The position numbers were made by a program, and so were the translations under genes. A model generated the notes under the pieces. It was given only the letters and a program-made list of their open reading frames with translations. It was not told the DNA's origin and made no database searches. From Sialis fuliginosa (taxonomy: Eukaryota > Arthropoda > Insecta > Megaloptera > Sialidae), in NCBI GenBank assembly GCA_961205875.1, contig OY540813.1, forward strand, positions 27,127,001 to 27,191,000: a stretch of 64,000 nt of DNA, written 5' to 3'. Below, piece after piece: positions 22,761 to 33,420 of this stretch (position 1 is the stretch's first letter; every line of letters begins with the position of its first letter).

Positions 22761-23929
22761 AAATGTTTGGCAAATTTAAGGCAAAATGCAAAGAGCTTCA
22801 AAAATTTAAGAAGTCTAAAATAATTGAACACAATAATTTGCCTAAACGCATTATCAAAAAAAATTGATGCATTATCAACCGTAGGTTAATTCAGTAATAA
22901 CTTCATTTGTCATCACTATCAAGAGTTCGAGAAAATAATATTAAAAAAAGTTATCCCAAAAACTATACAATCATAAAATTGTTATGTGAATAATATTTTC
23001 TATACAAAAAGTAATTACAACTTTTGCAGTAAAATATTCTTTTACATATATACTTGCAGAATTTAGTTCGAGGAAGTATTGTGTCACCAGACTATTTTCA
23101 TTTTCGTAAGATTGTGATGATATTTAAAGTATCTTACATGTGTATTTATGAAAGACTTGTTAAAAACCACTGCATCATATTTACATTCTCTTAATGAGCT
23201 TTCAGTTGTGTGTGTGTGTGTGCAAGACGCCCCTTGCTTGGAACTTGTGTGGCTTCAGAAAAACTGTTACACAGAGAATAACGTTAAACATAATACAACA
23301 TCAAAAACATTAAAAAATAAAAATGATCATTTACACCATAAGGAAATGCAATGTTTATCATTTTTGTTTCAGTTTGTATGTAATATTTAATATTCTTCTG
23401 ATTTGATTTCAATTTTATAATTAATGGTAATATATTCAGTTATTAAAACTGACGTTTTTGATCGATTATTAATTTAATAAAGGTTATAATGAAACGAATG
23501 CAGATTTGCGGTTGATGCATCATGGAATTAAAAATCCATAATGTATTAATTTCCGTATTCAATGTTACTAATATCCATTTAATATTTTAATGATTTATCA
23601 CAGTGGTGTGGCAGACTGTGTTATAATATACGCAGAATTGTAATTAATATGTCAGATAAAAAATTAAGAAGTATTATATTAATTTTAAAATAAATTCGTA
23701 TATGATTGTAAAAATCTTAGAAAGCAAGATGTTCTTCTAAAGTTTATTGAAAATCATTATATTGATTCTAATATTCACTCCCAATAACTTGTTTCTGTCA
23801 TGTTCGGAATGTAGTCACGAAATTTCTTTTAAATATACAATTGCCGTTTAAATAATATATTTTTTCATCTTATTTATGAAATGAACTGTGTATAAATAAA
23901 ATGATGGTCAACAATAAAATAACAAAATA
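22761..23929. other. Gene-free spacer with a TG microsatellite
   Basis: A TG run lies near 23205-23222. No gene or element recognised. Confidence 0.4.
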
Positions 23930-24060
23930 TCTGAAAGCGGTTCGAAACACTTTTAGAAGAGCCCTGATGTGTGACGAAATGTTGGCCGATAACACGACCA
24001 AACTGACGCGGCTTACACTTAGAAGCCAAGATGTACACGGAAATAAATAAAATAATAATA
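23930..24060 (+). repeat. Retroelement 3'-end fragment with hammerhead-like core
   Basis: The segment contains ccctgatgtgtgacgaaatg (about 23962), laid out like the hammerhead boxes CTGATG...GAAA with the last A of the first box changed to T. It then reads ggccgataacacgac and gacgcggcttacac and ends in an AAATAAATAAAATAATAATA tail. The A-rich simple tail suggests the 3' end of a retroposed element, and the hammerhead-like layout suggests a Penelope-type or SINE-like end. The stem pairing is poor. Confidence 0.35.
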
Positions 24061-24229
24061 GAGTTTACCTATGTCGTGCAATTTGTTAAAATAATGTAAA
24101 GAAATTAATTTTAATTAAAACTGAAAGTATCATTTTCTAATTTAATTAAAAAACCTATTCAACCAGGTATTAATTTAATGACAGGTAACTTTAGATGCAT
24201 GTCTATATAGATAGATATACATAAAAAGG
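24061..24229. other. Gene-free spacer
   Basis: Nothing recognised. Confidence 0.4.
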
Positions 24230-24425
24230 GAAATGTAAAAACGAAGCGAGCGTTATCTGATTAAAAGATGGCCGTCGACCTTCAAGGCTATCAATCAATC
24301 CGATGATAGGGTCCCTGGGGACCCTGCAGACCCCCACTTGCAGATCCCGTGGATTTGTTTGGCGATCATAAAATTGATTGGTCTGGAAACATTTTGCCAG
24401 TTACGCGGTTAGTTATGGAAGCTGA
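24230..24425. promoter_or_regulatory. GC-rich island, candidate conserved noncoding element or exon
   Basis: The centre (agggtccctggggaccctgc, about 24307-24326) is a GC-rich palindrome in AT-rich DNA. On its flanks are TALE/Hox-type cores (atcaatcaatcc near 24288 and attgattggt near 24373). One + frame stays open for about 57 codons but encodes nothing I recognise. The combination looks more like a regulatory element than an exon, but I cannot decide from one sequence. Confidence 0.25.
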
Positions 24426-26810
24426 CGTTTCCTTATTTTTCTCTCTTTTACTTTTATTTTCTTATATATTTTCATAGCTATGCTTTTTTTTATACCAATT
24501 GAGTTTATTTTTGTAGGTGACCATTTGAAATTCTTAGAAAAAATATACAACATTATTAAGAATATCTACGGGAATTTTTCTAAACCTTTCAAAATACACT
24601 CAATAATTTACATCTTCTCATAAAATAACTATAAAGGAAAATAGAAAATTATTTCACTATTTAAATAATATATTTTTTGTGTTGTGTGTGTGTTAAATAA
24701 AAATAAGTTTATTTATATTAAGAAATCTACTTAAGTAGAAAAAAAAATTTTCTCTAAAATTTGTAATGATAATGTTAACTTTAATATTTTCGTTAATAGT
24801 ATCACCAAAGCTCTGTTACCAGATTTTTTAAAAAAATTTTGAGCCAGTAATCACCGTGCTAGAGGGGGACAAGAGTAATGAGTATTTGATGTTCCCTGCA
24901 GTTGCTATTTTTGAATTAGAAAAAAATAAATTACATATTTTTTCAATGTTAAAATTATAATATTTAAAGGAGACCTTGATGAGATCTTTCGGTCAGATTT
25001 TTTATTCATTTTGCACAAAATTTAACAAAATCTATATATATACTTTTACAAAACCTTCATTTATTTATCGAGAAACGAAAAGTTTCTTAAGGAAGTGCGT
25101 GTTCACTTTTAATAGAATTTTTTCCCTCTTCATGATACGAATTTCATCGTCGATAAATTTATTTTATAAAACTGTTATGAACTTTGTGGCCGATTTTTCT
25201 CAGGATGAGTGAGAATAAACATTGCAATAATTTCATTGGAATCGCTTTTTTGTCCGACCTTTGAACTGGATGAATGATCTTCAAAAGAATTTTGTTATAT
25301 GCCGGCCGATTGAAAAAGTTTTTTTTTAGTTTGATCAATATGTACGGATACGTGTAGCATTTTCATTTATCATCAACTGTCATAAGATTTTGTATACGTC
25401 CGATTCTTTTGTGATCGAACATTATTTAATCGAATTGTGTTTTTTTCATATCTACAACTTTACTTTCATTTTATACTTCAAACTTGGTTGACAATAATAA
25501 ACATTACTGAAATAAATATCAATGACTTAGTTTTATTTGCAATGGGAACACCGGTAGAAACGTCGACTTGAAACTAAGAAATCTCTGTTTTATACATAAC
25601 GGAAACAATAATAATATAATATAAAGAAAACATGTCTTGTACGCTTAACCGGATTATGTTTTTCTTAGGTATTTAGCTCGCTGAGTCTCCAAATTTTTTG
25701 CTATTGTAAAAAATAGCAAACACATAAAAAAATAATAATTTTTTTTGATTAAATCTAATATATGACTTTTGTAGGATTTTGACGGGTCCTTAAAAAGACT
25801 TTATCTAATCATGGAGTTTTTTTTGAGATCATTTGTTCCCTTATTTATAGCAAATATAGACGTTCAAAGTTAAAAAATGTTTGCTTTGTTTGCAAATAAC
25901 TAGATGAAAATCTGTCGTACAGCGAATTGAAGAGAAAGTATGATCTACAAAAATTAAAAAAAAAAGTTATCATGGCCCGTGGAGGCTCTCAAAACTGATA
26001 TGATTTTTCTATTTTTTTGCATTTTGTACGATAGAAAAGATAATTTGGATTGCGCAAAAAAATACGAAAAAAAATTAAATAAAAAGTACAAACCCTTATT
26101 TAACTTATTTTAAAAATACATATCATATATTTATTATTAATAATAATGCAAATTAACAAAAAAAAGTTTCCTAATCGAGTTGAAAATTAAATGAAATTAT
26201 TGTGTATCTTTTATATATATAATTCTTTAAACTCTTCATTTTTTTTTGCAAAAACAAGCGTCCTAATCTTATTTCTGTTTTCAACGTAAATTATATTAAC
26301 AATTAAGTAGTAAATACAAGTACTACATATTTTCTCCTGTAGAATATCACACACACATTAGCAAGCGTGCATACAACATAGATACATCAATAGAAAATAA
26401 AATAGTGAATCGATAAGTTGCTAATCATTGTTCAACAATAGAACAAACTTTAGAATTGTTACGTACGTTCAATGTAACGTGTGCAATAAATACTAATGTT
26501 TCTTTGGCTATATAACTTTATACTTTACATTTACAGTCACAAATGAATCCACACCGATAGGATCTAAGTAGGTTATATTAGTTATGTAGTGTTTGTAAAT
26601 AACTGCTGCAGTAAATTGTCAATGCAACACAAACTTTGATCATTTATATGAATAGAGGTATTATATAAAAGTTGTACATGTTTCTGACGTATTTTTTTTT
26701 TAAGAATCGCGTATTCTTACATTACGGTTTTAATGTTACTGTATTACCTACTGTATTTTTTTACTTTTTTTTCTGTTAATTAATATTAAAAATATATATA
26801 TATATATATA
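24426..26810. other. Gene-free AT-rich spacer ending in a TA microsatellite
   Basis: The 78-codon frame at 24976-25212 starts at a non-ATG codon and has no recognisable content. A (TA)n tract at about 26791-26811 is the insertion site of the next element. Confidence 0.4.
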
Positions 26811-27682
26811 TGAGCATTTCCAGTAGTTTTTTAAAAAACAGGGCGCACGTATGTCACCGATTTTGCTCCTATTTTTTTTTTTTTTTGTACATATCAAAAA
26901 AACATGTTTCCCAAAATCTTTTCCCCCCGCCCCCTTTTTTGGCCGAATTACGATTTTTTAAACTTTTGAAATCGAGCGAAATTAGACTTTTTTCCATAGT
27001 ACCTTATTTTTTAAAATGTCCCTTATTATGCATGTTATAGGGCTCATTTTCTTCGTTTTTTGTTGATCTTTCATTTGAAATCGGTTTCAGAGCCGAATAT
27101 TCAATTTTGGCCGAATGCGGTACCAAAACATTAAGTTTGATTTTTTGTAAAAATAGTCGATTTTGAAATTTCCGCCAAATATTTTGGTTTCAACCAAAAA
27201 ACTTCCGATAAAGGTCATTTTATTCTATTTTTTATGTAGTTTCCAAATATTTATAGATTTTTTAATTTGGTCAAAAACTTTTAAAGTTACACTTGTTTTA
27301 AGATGTCTTATTTTCCAAAAAGCGCTATATTCACACCATTAAAACTTTTTTTTCTATACTCCAAATTGTACCAAATTTTGGCAAAAGTTTCCCTTTTTTA
27401 TCCTTAAAACAACCCTCAAAAAACATTTTTTCATATTGAGCTCCTAAGTGAGATATAATTTTTATAAAACACCTAATTACTCGTGTATTAAAGATAAGAA
27501 TTTACAGGAATTTTCAGTGTTTCTGAAATATCGGGGCTTCTGATAATCGAATAAAAAATATACTACTTAAATCGTTATGAAATTCCCTACAAATCTACAT
27601 AAGTAAATTTTTTTTAGATTAATTAAAAAACCTATAAATAAAACGTGCGCCCTGTTTTTTAAAAAACTACTGGAAATGCTCA
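26811..27682. mobile_element. 872-bp DNA transposon with perfect 40-bp TIRs
   Basis: The first 40 bp (26811-26850, beginning tgagcatttccagtag and ending cagggcgcacgt) are exactly repeated in inverted orientation at 27643-27682. The element sits in a TA microsatellite, so the target duplication cannot be read. The interior is T-rich and lacks a transposase frame, and the frame at 26810-27040 is not conserved with any family I know. Identical TIRs on an element of this size indicate recent activity powered in trans. I do not recognise the superfamily. Confidence 0.75.
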
Positions 27683-28057
27683 TATATATATTTATATAGA
27701 CATATTTCATTATTATTTTGTAAACTTTAAAATTTAGTTATTTTGGATCGTTGTCACAAGTTGGCAGCTAATCTATCAATGATAATCCTAGCATATACTA
27801 AGTGATCATAAAGTAATGTTCCTATTATAAAATTGAATATCTTTTACTGTTGATTAGATATTGATATTGATAGTCGGGATGCTAGATTTTGAAGAAAAAA
27901 AAATTGTAGTAAAATTGTTAATATTACTCACATTTTTTTTAAAAACTCCTCTCTCAAAAAACATATCGTCCTGAACATTCACACCAAAATTTATCAAAAT
28001 CCAATCAAAGATTAAAAATATAAGTATTAATTTCTAAAATCGTAAAGTTACTTTATA
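27683..28057. other. Gene-free AT-rich spacer
   Basis: Nothing recognised. Confidence 0.4.
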
Positions 28058-29333
28058 CTGGGTGATTCATTTAGATGTACTTTAAAAAAAAATAAAAAAA
28101 AATCAATTTTATCGGGTATCTTTGTTATCATATAAAAAAAACCATTCTTTACATTTATTTTTTAAAGATAATTTGTTTCAAATGTTGGCCGTAACTGCGC
28201 CAAACATGGTCCATTCTGTAGTTCCAATTTTCGATGACGCGTTCGAGCATTTCGAGTGGTATTTGGCGAATGACGCGAATAATATTGGCTTCCAACTCCT
28301 CAATCGTAGCCGGCTTATCCATGTTGAATTTGGACTTTACGTTACCCCAAAGGAAAAAGTCTAGAGGTGTGATATCGCAAGATCTAGGCAGCCAATTCAC
28401 CGGTCCGAAGCGTGAAATTAACTGTTCACCGAATTGTTCTCGTAATAAAGCCATGCTTTCACGGGCTGTGTGGCAAATAGCGCCGTCTTGTTGGAACCAA
28501 ATGTCGTCGAGATTACGGGCTTCAATTTCAGGTAGCAAAAAATAGTCCGTTATCATGGCGCGATAACGGGCATCATTTACAGTTACGTTCCGGCCGGCCT
28601 CATTTTTGAAAAAATATGGACTGATTATTCCACCAGCCCATAAACCACACCGAACCGTAGTTTTGTCTGGATGTAATGCCAGTTCTTGAACCTCTTCGGG
28701 TTGTTCTTCAGATCAAATACGTCAATTTTGTTTATTAACGTAGCCGTTGAGCCAGAAATGTGCCCCACCGCTGAACAAAATTTTGGTCGAAAACAGTGGA
28801 TTTTCTTCAAGCTTTTCAAGAGCCCAAACACTGAAACGGTCACTATTCGGAAGGCCGGCCGGCTTCAATTCTTGCACGAGTTGAATTTTGTATGCTTTCA
28901 AACCAAGTTCCTTACGTAAAATACGCCAAGTTGTTGCATACGACAAGCCAAGCTGTTGAGAACTGTGTCGAATCGATTCATCACGATCATCGCGTATACT
29001 CTCAGCTACATTTTGTTCACTACGTGCTGGATGTGGTCTATTTGGTCGTGTATTATCCAATAATGAACATTTTCGATGGTATATCGAATTGTATGTTCGG
29101 TAGGCCGATTATGTGGACCATAAGTTGCTCTAAGCGCACGAAACACATTCCTCGTAGAACACTGATTTTCATAATACAGCTGAATAATTTGTAGACGCTG
29201 TGCCGGGTTAAAACTTTCCATAATTAAATGTCAAACAATACTGAACAAAAATACCATGACAGTTTGACACGGCTCAGTAGTTTTCTGTCATAAAATCCCT
29301 ACAGAAAAAAATACCTCTAAATGAATCAACCCA
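28058..29333 (-). mobile_element. mariner-like transposon, near full length, inactive
   Basis: The terminal repeat tgggtgattcatttagatgt (28059) matches the reverse-complemented right end tgggttgattcatttagagg (29333 inward) with one indel and one substitution. TA dinucleotides flank both ends (28054-28057 region and 29334-29335). The 1.28-kb length and the single minus-strand transposase fit a mariner-like element of the IS630-Tc1-mariner superfamily. Confidence 0.85.
28155..29221 (-). pseudogene. mariner-like transposase with frameshift, stops and a lost catalytic site
   Basis: The coding region starts at ATG 29221 (MESFNPAQRLQIIQL), giving the N-terminal helix-turn-helix. A frameshift near 29055-29065 moves reading to the frame containing DNTRPNRPHPARSEQ and a second helix-turn-helix (SSQQLGLSYATTWRILRKEL). 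The catalytic domain follows. The first acidic motif, normally FSDEAHF, reads FSGGAHF. Two TGA stops lie close together just after NGYVNKQN (about 28722 and 28713), where Cys and Trp are usual. The second motif is intact (WFQQDGA) and so is the third (SCDITPLDFFLWG), with 36 residues between the two aspartates by hand count. Total length, about 355 codons, is normal. The copy cannot make active transposase. Confidence 0.85.
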
Positions 29334-29335
29334 TA

Positions 29336-29861
29336 TCTATCTGGTACAAATTTGTAAATAGTTTAAAATTATTTTCTTCTTTAAGAAATTATTCATCATT
29401 GTAATAAATATTTAAATATAGTGCTTCCAAATTTGTTTATTATAATATATTTTTGAAAGCTAGACATTTTTATGACTTTTTAAAAGTAATATAACGTACA
29501 TGGGATACGCTAGTTTAAGTGCAGCTTAAACTATACAAGATATGCAAACTGATATATACACACAAACAATGACCTTATGGGTGTAATGACCACAGCGACT
29601 ATCTCTATATTACATGATATATCATGTTCAAGTGGCATTGGATATACTGCACTTGTTCTTTTGCATTATCTTTTGTGCGTGTCAGCTTGACGACACTCAC
29701 TCACATACATACAAACAATGTCATACCGTCTATGAGAACATAAAATGTTGTAAAATATGTTATGTAAGTATACAATTTTGCTAATGATATCTTCATGGAG
29801 ATTCAAATAATTTCACTATTATACCCAGTTAATAATTAAAGAGTTTGCTTGAGTGCAAAAT
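29336..29861. other. Gene-free AT-rich spacer
   Basis: Nothing recognised. Confidence 0.4.
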
Positions 29862-30135
29862 CAAATTAGCTTCCAGCTAACGCTATCTGCTAGGTGTTAA
29901 ATTGTTATGAAATTGCTTGATATTTTAAAGCAGTGGTAATAAATGTATAATAATGTAAATGCTATACATTTTTTGAGGTACGCTTGGCAAACACTTATTT
30001 TAAGTAGCTGATTTCTATTTACCACGCATGCGTCAAGGTTATCATATGTACGATTTCATTCATTACATCTAAGTGTGTTGTCATTTATATTCAGTGCCTA
30101 GCATATATAGATAAAATTCTTATGACAGCTTGATA
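29862..30135. mobile_element. GTCCGG family B MITE, decayed copy
   Basis: The core matches 17201-17480 and 61934-62210: gttatgaaattgctt, gcagtggtaataaatgt, gctgatttctatttac and cgcatgcgtcaaggtt. The subterminal arm cagctaacgctatctgctag (about 29875) is recognisable, but the terminal TCCGGTATTATAAAG sequence has been lost at both ends. Confidence 0.55.
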
Positions 30136-31182
30136 CCAAAGCTTTGATTGTTACATCGATTCCAAAACCCGACTAGTATGGAATTGTTCAGGAGGGGTTT
30201 AAATAACACAGATTTCTATTTGTATTTTTTTTAAATCAGTTAAAATATTTATCTTATAACCAGTATACATATTTCAATGCTGTGATATTAGGTACATAGG
30301 TACATCAAATTGAAAAAATCCTATGTAGATACTCGTATACTCCGATATTGCTATAGAGGGATACATTAACTTTCATGTCTATCTGTCTGGTAAATTAGCC
30401 GCGTAACCTGGAGCATGGATCAATCTTAGCAAAGGGTGACATATTGGGAGCATAAATGCAGCGAAATATGTAACAATTTGAAAGTTTGTATATCTTCAAA
30501 ACTAATAATCGTAAAGCAATAATTAAAAAGCCAATAGATAGCTTATATAGTCCCATTTATAATAAATAATTATAACTATCTAATTCCAATACAGTACTTA
30601 CCATAAAAAAGTAGTTTTGTGTTACTATTTGTGGTATAGTTGCTTTTAACTAATCTACAACACTTATATTCCATATTATTTACAGTAGAGGTTGAAAGTT
30701 CTTACTTCATCATCTCTATTTAGAATATTTATGTGAAAATCAATTTTCGCCAATGTTTTCAATTTAGTTAATGGAATTTATAATTATATATTTTTTATAC
30801 ACATAGGCATCAGAAAGATTAGAACAATTATATATTAGATATTTTTCAAAACGTTTTTACTGTAATAATATTGATTTCTTTATAAATAAATTGTATCTTG
30901 AACTTCTTGATTATTTTCCATAGCTGCCACTGCTAGCAAGTACATACACAATGTACGTAACTAAATCTATATACATATAAATACGTACATTGTTGCATAG
31001 GTACGCTGATTTGCATACCATTGCAAAATGTGTACAAGTACATGTCTTTAGAACTTTAGATAAACAAATTGGCTTATTGATGAGAATATACATATACATA
31101 CCGATATAAGTATTATGTACATATGTAGCTTATACTTATAGGATGTTGAAGTAGATCATTATTTTATTAATATACTCGTATA
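30136..31182. other. Gene-free AT-rich spacer
   Basis: Nothing recognised. A 62-codon minus frame at 30911-31099 has no domain-like content. Confidence 0.4.
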
Positions 31183-31977
31183 TGGCTGATTCTCAAAAAA
31201 AAATCTAAATTGTTGTCCTTTCTGATTTCTATAAAACGAGATCGAAAATTAAAGTTATGGAGATTCTCTTATGAAACTACATCACTAGGTGTACCAAATT
31301 GTATATTAATTTTATTTCAGTTATTATAAATTGTAAAAATATATTAAAATTTATACCACAAAAATCATTCCCTCACTGTGTCCCAACCACCAAATTTAAA
31401 TACATTTCTAATTTGTTTCGAAAAGTTTTCTAGAATGTGTTTAATAACTTATTATTTATTCATTTATAACAATATTCGCTATTTAAAAATGTACAACAGT
31501 AAGTAAAACACAAACAGAAAAAAACAGAAAATAAATTTACAAGTATGTCCTTAAAAAACGAATCATTCCTTCACAATTTCTGTAACAGTGAAATTAGACC
31601 ATAATTTTAAATATATCTGAACGTAGCGTTATTGTTTTTAATGTGGCAATACTGACATTAAAAAATAAATATGGCGAAATGGCTGTGAGTGTTGAAGTGT
31701 ATTGTTGAAATTGTTTTAAAGTATTATTATCCAAATTTACATTTTCGCTTGTCATTCCCTCACTAAGTTATCATTCCCTCACTAATACACTAAGCTATCA
31801 TATCCTCACTTTTGAATTTTTGTTTTAACCTCCTTTAAAGTCAAACATATTGGGGACCACTATAACCCTTCAGAAAATTACCCTATGTTTTATTATATTT
31901 ACGAAAGAAATTGTACATTATTAAAAAAAACCACAATATAACAAAATCATTTTTCTACTTTTTTTGAGAATCAGCCA
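31183..31977. mobile_element. 795-bp TIR element with TCATTCCCTCACT repeats
   Basis: The ends tggctgattctcaaaaaaa (31183) and tttttttgagaatcagcca (to 31977) are perfect inverted repeats of about 19 bp flanked by TATA on both sides, compatible with a TA or TATA target duplication. Inside, the 13-mer tcattccctcact occurs exactly at about 31365, 31752 and 31771, with variants near 31563 and 31798. No transposase frame is present. The repeated 13-mer could be a transposase- or host-factor-binding array. I do not recognise the superfamily. Confidence 0.65.
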
Positions 31978-31981
31978 TATA

Positions 31982-33272
31982 TACTATATACATACATTGA
32001 AACCAAGGAAAATCTTTCAGAAGAACGTAGCTGTTGAAATAATAGGTACAGTTTATTCAATTTTGTTATTATACTTTGAATATTATTTAAGAAAACGAAC
32101 TTATCGAACAACTTGATGTAGACATTTTGTGTGTGAATGTACGTATGTACGTACGAGTGTGTATATATACGTCGTTAGTGACAAAAGAACCCGGAACAAG
32201 ATGATTATGATGACGTTGTTGAAGATGGTATCGCGACGACCGCACACACGCGTTTCTAGTTGAATACAGGAATAATTTCCTATCTCTGTCTGTGCGTCTG
32301 TTTCTTTACCAGTTGGTAGTTCTTGTTTTAGTTCATAGGCGTATCTGGATTGAACACATAAATAAATATTAATTAATAAAATGCAGTTATTATTTATATT
32401 AACTGTTCTAATATTTTTGTCTGCTTAGAGTTAATTGTTTTGGGTGTTAAATAACTCAAAGGAGATTGGTAAAATTTGGTTAAAATTGGTCCCGGGTCCG
32501 TGGTGAACTAGAACAAACGGTGCATCCCAACCAGTTTATAATGAAATTGATTGAATTATAGTAGTATTAATTGTCATTGTTTTGTTTTTTATTTATTTAA
32601 ATCAAAAATCTTTTTATACTAAAATATATTTCATTCAAATTCCCAGTTGTATGTAAGAGGAAAGAATTTAATGTTCTTTACACCAGATAAACGACGCCCA
32701 TGATGGCGTTGATTGTCAGGGGTGTTTCTAGATAAAGATCAGGGTGCGATTGAAACTGTTTTTGTGTTTATGTTGTGGAAATGATAAACACAGAGACTCC
32801 ATGGAATTAATTCTAGATGAGAAGTTGTTTTATTTCCGGAACTACGACCCTACCAGTGTCAAGGGGGTAAACACTGTATCTGTGAAAGGGTTAATAAATA
32901 TGTTACTCCTAATGACTTCAATCGATTAGCGGAATAAAATAATATTTTAATGTGGAACGTTTCATTTTTGAGAATGCATATGTTACGGCTAGTAAGCAAA
33001 ATTAGCTATTGCACATACTAGCCGGGGAATATGTACACATAAAAACCAAGTCGACCGTATAATATGTGGCAAGATAAATATATTTTAAGAATTATCCGGA
33101 TACTGTGCATATTAGCAAACAGGTCTTGGCTAATGATTAAAGAATCAACTTACAGTATTCATCGTAACATATATACACTTAACCCAGTGTGGTTGAGTTG
33201 GAACAGTTACATCGACGATGTGCAGAGTTTGACATGCCTTACTAGTTTTAAATTATTGTTTTCATACTAAAT
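31982..33272. other. Gene-free spacer
   Basis: A GC-richer stretch lies at 32140-32290 (gtatcgcgacgaccgcacac), without a recognisable frame. Short frames at 32744 and 33064 have no domain-like content. Confidence 0.35.
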
Positions 33273-33273
33273 A

Positions 33274-33411
33274 CCCTGGAAAAAATTTAAGATCTGAAGT
33301 GATCAAATCAGATTTTGATAGATCTGCATTTTGAGACAAAATATAAAAATGTACATAGATCTACTTATATGATTTGATCATCACTTCAGATCTAAAATTT
33401 TTACCCGCAGG
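33274..33411. repeat. Short inverted repeat (hairpin MITE)
   Basis: The left arm aatttaagatctgaagtgat (about 33284) pairs with atcacttcagatctaaaatt (about 33379), and the similarity extends to the gatttgatc phrases on both sides. Total span is about 138 bp. There is no clear target duplication. Confidence 0.55.
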
Positions 33412-33420
33412 TAAGTAAAC
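33392..33420 (+). promoter_or_regulatory. Candidate recursive-splice ratchet point 2
   Basis: The sequence aaatttttacccgcag (ending at 33410) is followed directly by GTAAGTAAAC (33411), a perfect 5' splice-site consensus. The pyrimidine tract is shorter than at 14423, and the site overlaps the edge of the hairpin repeat at 33274-33411, which weakens the case. Confidence 0.25.

Noticed and set aside
22502-22867. Overlapping ORFs on both strands through the CpG patch and TG repeat
   Set aside because: The C-terminal parts are translations of a TG microsatellite and both strands are equally open, so no strand is favoured.
28122-28545. Plus-strand ORFs across the mariner element
   Set aside because: They are antisense shadows of the minus-strand transposase, whose motifs are clear.
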